Shown here: piece by piece, positions 25,401 to 37,712 of the stretch
Layout: each line of letters starts with the position of its first letter
Numbering within the stretch: the stretch's first letter is position 1
Assembly (NCBI GenBank): GCA_001692895.1
Contig: KV748184.1
Coordinates: forward strand, 3,224,001 to 3,288,000
Source: Cenococcum geophilum 1.58
Taxonomy: Eukaryota; Ascomycota; Dothideomycetes; Gloniales; Gloniaceae
DNA length: 64,000 bases
Direction: 5' to 3'
Made by a program: the position numbers and the translations under genes
The notes under the pieces: generated by a model
The model's database searches: none
Seen by the model: only the letters and a program-made list of their open reading frames with translations
Told to the model about the DNA's origin: nothing

Positions 25401-26190
25401 ATTAACTACTTTACTTTAACTTCACTTAACTTAACTGCTACACTTTACCCCCTTAACCCCTTAACTACCTATTCGGCTTATTACTCACCACCCCCCTAAT
25501 TACTTATTTAGCTTATTATTAACCACTTCTTTTATAACTACTAGTTAAAAACTACCCTTATTTCTACTCTCTTTGCCTTATTTATTATAGCTAATAACTA
25601 CTTACTAACTCCTTACTCCTCACTCCTTAAAGTCTACCCCTTTAAGTTACTGCACGGTTTATACCTAACATCTCTTATATTATTATTTTAAGAAAACCAT
25701 CTCACTAACTGCTTATAGTAGATTACTTATTATAGTTAGCATTTATAATCCTAATAGCTTTACTAGCCGTCCTAACTTCTTTCTCCTTAATATTAACTTT
25801 TTTAATATCCTCTATTTTAACCCGTTTAAGATATATACTACTAGGTTCCTAAAGTTATAAATTTAATAGCTATTACTTTACCTCCACCCTAATAGGCTTC
25901 GCGACTAGACTTTACCTAAGGGCGTAAATATAGTAACTCTAAATAATATTAAGGACTAGTTAATAGGCTCCTCTAATACTATCGCTATAGATAGGTAGGC
26001 AGCAGTTGCTTATAGGGGTTAAGTAGGCTAGTAGTTAACCTAGGACATAAACCGCAACCCAGTTAACCGCTATTAGCCTTTTTAGTTATATACTATCTGC
26101 TTTAGCCTCTTAAGTAAGCTAACTTAAATTAGCAGTAATAAGAGTAGTAAAAATACCAGTAAATTAATTATAATTAGCAGTAATAAGGAT
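25400..26190. other. Pyrimidine-rich low-complexity stretch, no gene seen
   Basis: Many short runs such as cttaacttaact, cccccttaacccc and ctccttactcc give a strong C+T bias on the plus strand at about 25,420-25,680. The remainder (25,700-26,190) is AT-rich without a readable frame. There are no inverted or terminal repeats that I can see. Confidence 0.4.
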
Positions 26191-26194
26191 AAGG

Positions 26195-26405
26195 GTAATG
26201 CCGGCTAGGAGCAGTCTTAGCAGTTGCGGCAGTTACGGCAGTTATAGCAGTTGGATAATAAGTAGTCCCCGCTTTTTAGGGAGAGATAATAACGTCTATA
26301 TACCTTATAGGAGTCGCAGCAGTCTAACCCTATTAAGCTGTCGGATAATAAGGAGCCCACGCCTCTTAGAGAGAGGTAATAATAGCTATATACCTTTTCT
26401 ATAGG
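26195..26405 (+). repeat. Short tandem repeats: cagttRcggcagtta array plus two copies of a roughly 85-90-bp unit
   Basis: A run of cagtt-rich units at about 26,216-26,250 is followed by two diverged copies of a unit starting ggataataagtag / ggataataaggag and ending tctatatacctta / gctatatacctt. A 68-codon frame across it is a product of the repeat and not a gene. Confidence 0.55.
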
Positions 26406-27020
26406 TCGAATATTAACTAGTAAGAGTACTCTAATACTAACTGGTCGTAGTTATAGTGCTCTAGCATCTTATAGCGCAGCCTTAAGTACGTCTACCTAAC
26501 TATTACTAGTCTATCTAATAGAGGAATATTAGACTAATCTTTTCAATATAGCAAGTTATTAAGGTGCTATTGTAATTAGTATTATATGTGGGTTAACTAC
26601 TTTGGCGTTCCTTTTACCTTAATATATAGTAGTGGCGAGTCTTAATACTTATAATTAACTAAACTATTAAGTATAACCACTTAATCTATTCTCTAATGAG
26701 TTGCTATTATATAGCAATATAATACACACGTTATTAATTTCCTTCTATAATATCTTAAGTCTTAGTTAACTAGTCGGCCGGTTTACTAGCAACTCTAAGA
26801 AATAGGTAGCTTAGTTTTTAGACTAAATAAAGTAGCATAATAGTATACCTCCGCTAGTAGATTAACTAGCTCCTCCTAACTCCTTAATTTAGCCGCTTTT
26901 ATATATGTCTATAAATCCTTACTTAACTCCTTAAACTCCCTCCTAACGCTCTACTCCTTTAGCTTTAACCCCTTAGACTTCTTCTGCTTTAACTTACCGG
27001 CCTTTTTCCTAGTAGTTTAC
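26340..27020 (-). pseudogene. Unidentified degenerate open region
   Basis: Read on the minus strand from about 27,020, one frame stays coding-like with only TAA/TAG stops apart from one TGA. It starts with a Lys-rich stretch (RKKAGKLKQKKSKGLKLKE), then YYYATLFSLKTKL, RYYRRKLITCVLYCYI and RLRYKMLEHYNYDQLVLEYS. It may belong to the same dead element as 23,570-25,400. I do not recognise a domain, and it has no start or end features. Confidence 0.35.
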
Positions 27021-27056
27021 TCCTTATAATTAGGCTACTTAAAATCCTCTATTATT

Positions 27057-27483
27057 TGTAACGGAACCTTATAGCAAGAACTACGATGGGCTCGTTATTA
27101 GGCTAGGTGTATAGGTAATACAAGTTAAAGTTAACAACGTAATAACGACTGGTAGAGTAGTTGCCTAATAGATTAACTTTAATTATATTCTAAGAATTAC
27201 TACAAAGAAGGAACTATCTAGGTAGGGACTATAGTCCTTTAAATACACAACTATGCTCCTATAAAATTCTTCTTATATATAATATACGTATACTCTATCT
27301 GCTCTATTACAGATTATATAGATCCTATAGATTATATAGATTACCCTACGTAATCTTAGTTACTATTCCTCGTTATATAATTCTATTAGCTTTATTTTAG
27401 ATTATACCTAAATTAACTAACTAGCTTCTTCTAACCCCTCTTTTAGTAGTTATAATATTATACTTAAAGCGTCCGTAATACTA
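27057..27483 (-). repeat. 3' LTR of gypsy D
   Basis: Begins tgtaacggaacc on the plus strand and ends cgtaatacta. It aligns with 36,214-36,640 (direct) and with 10,249-10,677 (inverted). It contains a repeated tagattatata phrase in its middle. Confidence 0.85.
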
Positions 27484-27999
27484 TCTCCCTCCTCTCTATC
27501 TTTATCCTTAAAGATTCTAAATATCTCTAAGTCGTTTATTAGAGGTGTAATATCCATCTAATTAATTTAGTTAATATTATTGCTTACTATACCTAAAGCA
27601 ATTTCTTCTTCTTCGACTGCTCGTCGTATCCGCACTGTTACTATAATATTATCTCTTAATAAGATCATGCTATCTCTATATTCTCGCTATTTAAAAGAGG
27701 GGTTAGTTTATATTGCGTTAGTAAACCCATCTTTATAATAACTGTCCTCTTATTTAGAGTACACTAAAGTAAATATTTATTTATCCTGCGACGTTCGCTT
27801 TATCTCTAATACTAAATATATATAACCTATTACTTTTAATAGTCGTCTAGTTCCCTAATTAATTTATCTTAAGGTTTTATATTTAATCTGCTGTTATACG
27901 GCTAGATAATAAACTATCTATTACTTTAGTGGAGTTACGCCATTCCCGGGACGCTAAGTGGGAGGCTACTAATACTTAATAACGGGCCTTTAAGTCTCG

Positions 28000-30900
28000 T
28001 CTTATAGCGTTTACTTAGTTAATTCATCTTAAAAAGGGTTGTAAGAAGGTATGTTTTAAAGAGTAGAAACTTATAGAATAGAGTCTATAGGAACTTAGTA
28101 ATAAAAGAACGGATTATCTTTTAATAGAGAAGGAAACAGATCTAAATAGCTTAGCAACTACTCTTCTTAGGTCCCCCTTAGGTAACTTATTCTTTAGCGA
28201 TCCTTTTTTATTAATATTACCTAACCTAATTTCTTCTAATACTCCCGTACCTTTTCTATAGCGTTTTTTTAAATTCTCTAGTAGTTTCTAGGTAGTTTTA
28301 ATATAGCCTATCCACTTAACCTTATACTATATTTTATTGTTAACGTCCTTATAACTAATGATCTTTAAAACTTACTATTTATTTTCCTCTTATCCTCTAT
28401 ACGTATCTGCCTCGTAAACTAGTAGCTTAATATTTCTATATACTAGCTCTAGCATTATAATATACTATATAGGGTAGATCTTTATTTTAGCTAGTAGGTC
28501 TAACTTAAATATAACTAGTAAAATCCTCTATATAATTTTAAAAGGTCCTAGTCTAATATAGTCTAACTTCTTACTTAGTTGTTAACTCTTAAAATTTTTA
28601 TATAGTAGCTATACTTTATCTCCCTCCTTAAGATCTAGTCCCTTAGATCTCTTAGCATTATANTACTCTTTTATTCTCTTTTATACTTTCTTTACTAATT
28701 CTATAAGGTCTATATAAAGATTTATTAACGTCTTTATTCTTTCTTTAACTATACTACTTATTTTCTTTACTTATTATAGTAATAATAATATCCTAGGCTT
28801 ATATCCATAATTTACCTTAAATAGTAATATACCTATTCCTTCTTAAGGTGTTATATTATATATAAACTATATAACTAGTAGTAATAATACCTAATTATTC
28901 TATGCGTGATTAATATAATATCTTAGATACTGCTTAGCATTTAATTTAATCTTTCCGTCTAACCGTCTATCTGCGGATAATATGTAGTAGAAGTTACTAC
29001 TCTAACTCCTTACTTCGCTAAGAATACCTCCTAAAATACTACTATAAATCTTAAATCTCTATCCAATATAATCTTATTTAGTACTCTATATCTTATAAAC
29101 ACTTCTTTAATATAGATTCTAGCAATATCTTCTACTAAGATTTCTTTTATATACGCTATAAAGTACTCCTACTTTATAAGCTTATCTACTATTACTAAGA
29201 TTGCGTTATAATCTTACCCGGTAATAGAATCTCTTAACCTTAATAATTTAATAATAAAGTCCTATAATATAACTTCCTATAGTCTCTCTAGTATTTTAAT
29301 AGGTTATAGCCCTCCATATGGCTTATACCTTATTAGTTTATTTCTTTAATAATCTAAATATTCTTTTATAACTTTTTACGCTAAGCCTTAGATTCTATTA
29401 ATAATATACTCCTTTTAGAGTCTTAACACTAAGCCCCTAGCTCCGTTATATCCTTAAGTTATTCCCTTATAGAAATCTTTTACAAAATGCTCTGCTATGC
29501 TCTTTAGGATATACTTAGCTTCTTCATTTTTATATATATCCGTTTATTAATCTTCTAGCTATACTTCTAGAATTCTCTATACTTAAAAGCTTTTTAGTAT
29601 CTTATAGACCTTATCTAAGTTTTCCTAAGTTATTATAATTTTTGGATAATTATACCTAATTAATCTATCTGTGTCTTTTTATAGTAAAGCCCCTAATAGC
29701 TTCTTATTATTTTATAGTTTAGCCTTCTAACTTAGAGTATCTGCTTATATATTATCTATACCCTTAATATACTAAATCTTAAAATAGTATTCCGTAAGTA
29801 TTTTTACCTATCTAACCTATCTTTAGTTAAGTTCCTTTATTATTAGAAATCCTATTAGGTTTTTATAATCCGTCTTAACTATAAATAGTTTCTTTATACC
29901 TTATAAGAATGCTCTTTATTCCTTTAGTGCTATAACTATACCTAATAACTCCTTATTATAAATATTATAGTTTAACTTTAGTAGTATTATCTTCCAACTA
30001 TAATATGCCACTAGGTGCCATCTATTTTAATATTTCTATATAAAGTATACCCCTAGTATATAGTCTAATATATTTATTTCTATAACTATCTCTAGTCCTA
30101 GTTAATATATCTTAAGAACTGGCTCCTAGGTAAATAACTCTTTAACTTTTTTAAATAATTTTTACTATTTCTCTCCCTATGCCTATAATTCTTCTTTCTT
30201 TACTAATTACGTAAATAGTTTAATATCCTTTAACTATTATGCTATAAACCTTCTGCAGTAATTATAAAACCCTAAAAATAATCTTAATTGCGTAACATTT
30301 TCTAGTTCCTATAAATTTACTATAGCCTTAATCTTCTTTAGATCTATACTAAGTTAGCCTAATTTAATAATAAATCCAACAAAATCTATCTTTTTAGTAA
30401 AGAACTCGTATTTTTTAATTGCTACTAGCATCTATTCTTCTTATAGTCTCTTTAAAACCCATTTAATATATTCCCCATATTCTTCCTTAGTTATTAAGTA
30501 GATAATAATATTATTAAGGTATACCATAATAAATTTATCTAAGTGTTCTCCTAATATATTATTAATACGCTTTTAGAACGCTGCTAATACGTTTATAAGC
30601 CTAAATTATATAACTAATAGTTTATATAGTCCTTCCTTTAACCTAAAGGCTGCCTTTTATTTATTACCTTCCTTAATTCTAATCTAATAGTACGCCTATC
30701 TTAGATCTATCTTTATAAAGATTTACACATTACCTATCCTATCTTAAATTTCGCTAATTAAGGGTAAAGGATACCTATCCTTTCTAGTAATGCTGTTTAA
30801 CTGTCTATAGTTAATATATAGCCTTAGTTTACTATTCTTCTTTAGTATAAATAGTACTAGATAACCCACTAATAACTGCAATGGTTTAATATATCCCTTT

Positions 30901-32776
30901 TATAGGTTTTCCTAAACAAACTCTTTTAATACTCTACCTTTCTCTTTAGTAAGCTTATAGATTAGAAAGAACCTTAGACTTATTTCTAGTTTTAATTCTA
31001 TTTTATAGTCCTATACTATATAATTTAACAGCTTTTTACTTTTTAATAACTATAGTTTCTTGCCATACTTATAGTATCTCTTTAGTATATAACTTAAGCC
31101 TTACTCAGTCTCCTCGTATATTACTCTAACTTAGTACTATACCAACTTAGCTTATTATTGCGTCTTATAGCGTTAAGTATTTTTAATATTAACTTAACCT
31201 GTAACCTAATTAATCCTTAGATTATATTCTTATAACTAAGGTATTTCTAGTACTACCTTATTATTTCCTAATAGTAATATATTAAAAGATATCTTAATCT
31301 GTCTCCTTTTAATAGTTAACTAAATAGGTCCTGTTTTAAGATTAATAATTCCTCCTCTATAGGTTATTAGATCTCCTAAAATCGTTACTAATAGGTAAGA
31401 ATATTTCTTTTTCCTATATGGTAAACCTATTCTTTTAACTGCTACTAGTAAAATATAGTTCCTTATTACTCCACTATCTATTAATACTTTAAACTATTAA
31501 TCTTACCACTTAACTTATAAATTTAGGTATTATTCTTAAATTCCTTTAAGGGTCTAAGGCTCTACTACTAGCTCCCTTTAGTCCCGTAGGCCTCTACTTT
31601 TCCTAACTATTAGCTACTTAATCCTATTTATACTTAGTCTACCTTTAGCTAATACTTAGTTTGCTTTTTGTCTTTAATATACTATAAATATATATTCTCT
31701 AGGCATTCCTACCACTATTATCTATCTAGGTATTCTTCTATAAAAAATCTTTCTAGCTAAAGTATTAAGTCTCCTAACTCCTAAACTTCCACTAGATGCT
31801 AGCTATATATATACTTAGCGTTTTAGTATTTTTGTTCCTTAGTTATCTAATATATTCTTATAGGGTATTTCTAATACTTATCCTTTAGTGCTCTATGCAT
31901 ATTATACGTATTATCTATATATATAATCTACGCCAATATATAATATGCTTAGTGCTTTAGGTCAACTTTTAGCTTATTTTTATTCTTAAGTTTAAACCTC
32001 TATCGTGCTAATCTAAACATTACGACTTTATTTATAGGTACTAAGATACGTCTCTTACTTCTCTAGTCCTCTAAACGCTTCTCTAGATCTCTTAATATTA
32101 TAATTAAGGCTCCCTTAATATAACTTATCGCTTTTTCCGTAATTAGGTAGTTTTAGATAACTTTCTTATCTAACTATATATAGAAATCTTCCTACTTATT
32201 ATTATGCCTTTACCTATACCACTTTTAGTACAGCTACTAGAGTATATATAGCTCGTCTATAAAGAAGTATCTTCTTATTACTATATCGTAACAGCCCTTT
32301 ATATGTCGTTCCTTAAACCTAGTTAGAATCTCTAGATTCTCTTCTTATTCTAGTTTAATAAGCTACTTAGCTCTTAGTATACCTTCCTTAGGCCTATTAG
32401 TAATTCTTTATATAGGTACTCTGTCCCTTATACGTCCTAATATACTAGATCTTTTATCTAGTTTCTGTTCTTGCTATGCGGTAATTCTTACTTTAAATTC
32501 CTCTATAGTTTCTTTCTTTTCGCGTCTTATAAGTAGATCCTTAAAGTCTTCTTACTTTTTAATCTTGGTATTAGTCTTCTAATCTTTAGTTTAAACACTA
32601 TATTCTACTGGTAAGTCCTTTAGGTCTATATTCCTGTCTCTTAATCTAATTACTATTTATACTACAGATTCTTTAATCTTATTAATAGTCCTTATTTATT
32701 ACTTAAAGTCTTAGTTCTATAGGATTCTTAATCCTAAGCTTGCTTTTAACTTAAGCTTTACTCCTACCTTAGTCTA
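28000..32776 (-). pseudogene. Gypsy D pol (and end of gag), degenerate
   Basis: Reverse-strand translation parallels gypsy B. The chromodomain lies at about 28,260-28,340, integrase at about 28,560-29,400, RNase H at about 29,740-30,150, and RT at about 30,400-31,000 with YLNNIIIYL at about 30,495-30,525. A protease region lies near 31,450. The reading matches B position by position; for example, 32,010 corresponds to B position 1. One undetermined base lies at about 28,664. The frames are full of TAA/TAG, so it is dead. Confidence 0.8.
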
Positions 32777-32789
32777 ACTAGGCTTACTT

Positions 32790-34440
32790 TTATTTTTTAT
32801 TTTTTATTTATTTATATCCGTTGTATTATACTACGTACAATACTGCACATGCAGCCTCTAGGTTATGGCGCTATAGTTCTATATACATGAATCCTTTCTA
32901 GGCAGCTTAACATGTACTAGTAGCTAAGTGGATACTCTGGCCCGTTTTAAATACTAGGGGGAGCTCCTAGCCTATTAGTGTTTTATCCTGATATCTTACT
33001 TACTATGGTCTAGTTTATGCCAAGAAAATCGCACTAAGGAAATCCTGGCTCTTTTATCTATTTCTGCCGTATTCTGCCGTTTCTAGAGTAGAAAAAGCGC
33101 TCTAAAAGAAAGATTTTTATTAAATAGTTTTACACTTAAGAATAAGAGGCGTTATAATAGCTTGCTAGCTTAGAAGCAGCTACCAATTACCCCTAAAGCG
33201 ACTTTTTATCCTATCCCTTGACCCGTTAACTTGGGCACGCAGGTTATCGATAAGAGCCCACCAATCAGATCAGTAGGATTCGGTAGCCGTGCTCAGGAAT
33301 ACAAATTCGGGGAGTGGCCAAGGCTTCGGGGGGGGTTTTTCGCCGACTTATTTGGGGGAATCTTATATTGAGTCTTCCGAACAAGATCTGCATCAATTCT
33401 AGCATGATTAGAAGACATGGTGGTGATGTATTTGATGGTTGAATTCTACGCGTTGTTCTGATTCTGGTGTTCGCGCACGGGCCTTCCCCTCTGCTCGCCC
33501 TGACGGGTCAAGGGATACCCTATCTCTTCTCCTTGCTAAAGAAATGGGTAGGGAATTAGTAATTAATAGGTACTCTCCCCAAAAATAACCTACTAATGGT
33601 ATTTTATAAGGGCGAACCTCGTTACATAAACCCACTCCCATAGGAAAATTTTCACGAGGTTGTCTGTATAGGGTATAAACACCAATTCGCCTATACACCT
33701 TATATTTTACGTGCTAAAGTAACACGGCCGCCCCCTCCCTCTTCCCCCTGCTGTAGCTACCCTATCTGCGCATCTGCGGTACGCCTATAGTGCGGTGTTG
33801 TATGGTATATTTGTAGCGGTAGTGGTGGTAGTAGTGGTTGCGGTTGTGGTAGAGGTCGTCTGCAGCCCGATGGCTGTAGACAGGTTGCGGAGGTCGTCTG
33901 CAGCTCGATGGCTGTAGACAGGTTGTGGTAGAGGTCGTCTGCAGCTTGATGGGCTGTAGACAGGTTTGTGGTAGAGGTCGTCTGCAGCTTGATGGCTGTA
34001 GACAGGTTGCGGAGGTCGTCTGCAGCTCGATGGCTGTAGACAGGTTGTGGTAGAGGTCGTCTGCAGCCTGATGGCTGTAGACAGGTTGTGGTAGAGGTCG
34101 TCTGCAGCCTGATGGCTGTAGACAGGTTGTGGTGGAGGTCGTCTGCAGCTTGACTGTAGACAGGTTGCGGAGGTCGTCTGCAGCTTGATGGCTGTAGACA
34201 GGTTGTGGTGGAGGTCGTCTGCAGCTTGACGGCTGTAGACAGGTTGTGGTGGAGGTCGTCTGCAACGCGATGGCAGTAGACTGGTTGCGGAGGTCGTCTG
34301 CAGCGTAATGGCTGTAGACTGGTTGTAGTAGAGGTTGTGATGTGTCTGGTATTTGGCGTCTGGTGACGTGTCCGTAGGGGCTATATAGCCAGGGGCGTCC
34401 GAGCGACGACGACGACGGAGGAGCGAAGGGGGAGACGACG
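32790..34440 (-). mobile_element. 1.65-kb non-autonomous retroposon with minisatellite, inserted in gypsy D
   Basis: Flanked by a perfect 13-bp direct repeat, actaggcttactt (32,777-32,789 and 34,441-34,453). The left end carries ttttattttttattttttatttattt, that is, an A-rich tail on the minus strand, as expected for target-primed reverse transcription. The right (5') end starts with GA/CG-rich sequence. No RT or other long coding region is present. Base composition is near balanced and CpA is retained, unlike its host, so it landed after gypsy D had been RIP-mutated or has escaped RIP as a single-copy sequence. The two minus-strand open frames inside (33,408-33,698 and 33,762-34,265) have no recognisable protein features. 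Confidence 0.75.
33841..34340 (-). repeat. Minisatellite, about 12 units of 41/38 bp
   Basis: The unit contains gaggtcgtctgcagctt, then gatggctgtagacaggttg, and then tggta or cg. Long units are 41 bp, and short units lack one triplet (38 bp). Because 38 and 41 are not multiples of 3, the reading frame rotates from unit to unit; the 167-codon minus-strand frame over it (33,762-34,265) is a by-product. Variants cluster at a few positions (cagctt/cagcct/cagctc), as expected for unit exchange. Confidence 0.85.
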
Positions 34441-34453
34441 ACTAGGCTTACTT

Positions 34454-36190
34454 AGTGTTCTTATCTCGTCTTAAGAGTTTTATACCTATAGGAAACTCTG
34501 TCCTAAGCTTATTCGTATATCCTTAAACTAAGCTATTGCCCTACTCTATCGGTTGCTGTCTATTATAGGTCCTTAGGTTTACCTTATCTTACTTTAAGAA
34601 TTTTAGTTATCTCTTATCTTATCTTAAGAATCTTAAGTCTTTAGCTTCTTGCCTTTATTAAGTGCTAAAGTGGTTCACTATCCTACTTCTCTTACGTCTT
34701 ATAAAGCGATAGATATTATATCTAGTAGGGTCTTAATCCCTACTAATATTCCCTATTCTATAGTAGAATTATCCTCTACCTCTTTTATAATATCTTTAAG
34801 GTCTATATACTTCTAGTAAGCCGCCTTTATTACCTTATTATTATAAAATGTTTCGCCTATATTAAAATTATCGTCCTTAATATCCGATCTACGAACTAGT
34901 TTATTAGTTCCTCTATACTTTATAGATTTTAGCTTTTATAGCTAATAGCTTATACCGTACTTAGCGTCTTTATAAATTTAGTATGCGTTATTATAACAAA
35001 ACGCAAAACTTCTAATTAAATATTTTTTTATTCCTTATAGTATACTATTATCCCTCTATACGTATATGTCTTTTATTACTAGTCTAGTTCCCTTTATTAT
35101 ATAGTAACTCTAACTATCTTTACAATCCCTTATAAAATAACTTTATTTTCCGTAATTTATATAAGCTCTATTTTTAAACCATTAACTTTACTATAGAGTC
35201 CGCCTAAACGTCTTCTGCTATTAAGATCCCTAATTTAGCCTTTACTCCTTAGTCCTATAATTACTAGATCCTTAACCTCTAGGTTTTTATAGTTTCTTAT
35301 TCTATCTTTTATAGGCTTCTTTAGTACCACTTAGGTCTATTAGCTCTATACTATACTATAGTTTCTAACTTAGCTTTAGTTAATGTATACTTTACGCCTT
35401 ATATAACTATAGAACTCTATCTTAACCTCTCTTAGCCTATTCCCTTTAGTAGATCTAATTATTAATCTTAATTGCTTAATCTATTAAATCCTATAGGGTG
35501 TCCACATCTTCTATTAGGATAATTACGTCCTAGACTTTAGCCTTAAGTCCCTATTTATACTATGCTATAAGCGCCCTATTATTCCATTCTACTTATATTA
35601 CTAGCATCTAGAACTACGTTATATATTTAATTACTAATATTCATTATATAATATCTTAGAGTTTTCTTTCCGCTATAGTTACTGCCTTTAGGTCTCTAAA
35701 TATTTATATAAGTTACTCTGTAAACCTTTTCTAGCTTAAGAATATAAACTATACTTCTTAATTAGTGGTTGTTATTCCATTTGCCTATATTTCCATAAGG
35801 TAAGGCTTAAACTATTTAAGTGCTCTTCCTAATAGGAATAGTCCTATATAGGCTATTCGATCTATAGGTGTTGGTAACTTTACCCCTTCTTACGTAACTT
35901 TAAAGTGTATTTACGTAAGGAATCCTTTAAGCTTTAACTTTTCCCCTAAGTACCTCTTGATTAATAATAGCTTAACCTTTACTACTCCTATCCTATTAAC
36001 CCTTTCTTCTAACGCTATATTATTTGCTATTAACTAGTTAATTACCTCTTATAATTATCCAACCGTTATAGGTTATTAAAAGTTAGTGTCCGCTATACTG
36101 GTGTCCCCTCCTAACCTTAAAGTAGTTGCCGCCGTTAATAGCGTTATAGTGGCTGCTTTTAGTAGTATGTTGTTTAACTTTTTATACTTA
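34454..36190 (-). pseudogene. Gypsy D gag, 5' part
   Basis: The minus-strand frame has typical retrotransposon gag sequence at about 35,640-36,060: KLKGFLT*IHFKVT, then LPTPIDRIAYIGLFLLGRAL, then KRFTE*LI*IFRDLKAVTIAE. It continues toward 34,454, where the retroposon begins, and resumes below 32,777. Stops are TAA/TAG. No start codon could be fixed. Confidence 0.65.
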
Positions 36191-36213
36191 ATACCGTAAC
36201 TAGGTAGTAATTA

Positions 36214-36640
36214 TATAACGGAACCTTATAGTAAGAACTACAATAGGCTTATTATTGGGCTAGGTATATAGGTAATATAAGTTAAAGTTAATAACGTAAT
36301 AACAACTAGTGGAGTGGTTGCCTAATAGATTAACTCTAATTATATTCTGAGAATTACTATAAGAAAGGAACTATCTAGGTAGGGACTATAGTCCTTTAAA
36401 TATATAACCGTGCTCCTATAAAATCCTTCTTATACGCGATATACGTATGCTTTATTTACTTTGTTATAGATCCTATAGATCCTATAGATTATATAGATTA
36501 CCCCATATAACCTTAGTTACTATTCCTCGTTATATAGTTCTATCGGCTCCATTTTAGACCGTGCCTAAATTAACTAACTAGCTTCTTCTAACTCCTCTCC
36601 TAGTAGTCGTAATATCGTACTTAAAGCGTCCGTAATATTA
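36214..36640 (-). repeat. 5' LTR of gypsy D
   Basis: Begins tataacggaacc (from tgtaacgg) and ends cgtaatatta. It aligns along its whole length with 27,057-27,483. Differences between the two are mostly C/T and G/A, consistent with separate RIP of the two ends. Confidence 0.85.
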
Positions 36641-37430
36641 TTAACTGCTTAGGCTCCTCCCTAATTAACCCGTTAGCTTAGGCCTATATTTATAAATATA
36701 TATAATAATAAGGAGTATATTTTATAAGTTGCTTAGGAATTATATATATAACTAATAAATTATAATTTAGTAGATGGTTTAATAGATAGGTTTATAGTTC
36801 TCTTTTTAGGATAAATAAGTGGTAACTTATTATTACGGCTCCGTAACGGATCTAGTCAGGGGGCTCGCTTAAGCCTTGGCATATATATATAGACGTGTCC
36901 TTTTCCACCTTCTGCTCCTTATCTTAATATCTGGGTCTATAGACATTCCAATTATATAGGCTTGCATACGTTCTAAACGGCGCTCGTGCCTCAATTAACT
37001 AAGTCGCTATAACACTTATAGCCTTTAGAATAGTTAAATAAATAGGCCAATTAATTCCTTAACTGCTTTCTAGTTTAATTTAATATAAAAGTTTACTTAA
37101 AGATTAACTACTTATACCCTACTAGTACGTAATAAAGGTAAACTATCTAGGAATGCTAAGCCCATCTTATTTATACCTCCTACATTCCTAAATATATAGC
37201 TTTTAGTATTAACAACCGCTTACGCCTATCCCGCCTATTATTTCTTATCTCTTTACTATAGTTTTTTAACACTAGGCCGCTAATATTCTCACTAATAGGT
37301 GCTAATATTAACTGCCTATATAAGATAGAAGCTATACCCTCTAAACCCCACTATATCTTATTAGTAATGGAATCTACAGTTCTTACCCTTCTTTTTTTAC
37401 CTCTATAGGTTCCACTACTAGAAGCTATAG
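36641..37430. other. AT-rich sequence between gypsy D and E, no gene seen
   Basis: No frame is readable with confidence. A short less-mutated stretch (36,830-36,960) contains acggctccgtaacgg and a tatatatata run followed by agacgtgtccttttcc, which looks like a promoter or LTR fragment. The right part leads directly into the target site of gypsy E and should be continuous with 44,361 onward. Confidence 0.4.
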
Positions 37431-37435
37431 GTAGT

Positions 37436-37660
37436 TATTAGGTAAAACCTAAGTAGATAGTTATATAGCTGTAAGGTACGGGCGACCCTGGGGCAACCCA
37501 GGGGTGACTCGCCCGTGAGGCACGTGCTCTACACATGCCTAGGGAAAACCCTTCCTACCTTATACACAGACTCCTCCTTTTCCCTTAAGGATTCGTCTCT
37601 ATCTATACAATATACCTATTGTTCTATCATTGGACTCCCTATCTATATTCTTACCTTATA
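37436..37660 (+). repeat. 5' LTR of gypsy E
   Basis: Starts tattaggtaaaacc (TG mutated to TA) and ends ttaccttata. It is offset by exactly 6,695 bases from the 3' copy. It contains the gc-rich inverted phrase gggcgaccctggggcaacccagg and several differences of C/T or G/A type from its partner. Confidence 0.9.
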
Positions 37661-37712
37661 TTTAAATCCTTACCAATCCCCTTAGGAGGATAGCCGGTTT
37701 AATTTTTCTATA

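Larger units (their letters stand above)
27057..36640 (-). mobile_element. Gypsy D: Ty3/gypsy chromovirus of the same family as B, split by a retroposon
   Basis: Two 427-bp LTRs in the same orientation bound the element, with gag (about 34,454-36,190) and pol (about 28,000-32,770) on the minus strand. It is interrupted at 32,790-34,440. A purine-rich tract (complement of 27,484-27,505) precedes the 3' LTR. The flanks are ttatt (27,052-27,056) and ttaac (36,641-36,645), so no clean 5-bp target duplication is visible. This could be mutation or recombination between copies. RIP damage is heavy throughout, except in the inserted retroposon. Confidence 0.85.

Noticed and set aside
33762..34265. 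167-codon minus-strand frame as a repetitive protein gene
   Set aside because: The unit lengths 41 and 38 rotate the frame, no homologous features are visible, and it lies inside a noncoding retroposon.
33841..34340. CRISPR-like regular repeat array
   Set aside because: Units are contiguous (41/38 bp) with no unique spacers, and the context is a eukaryotic retroposon; it is a minisatellite.
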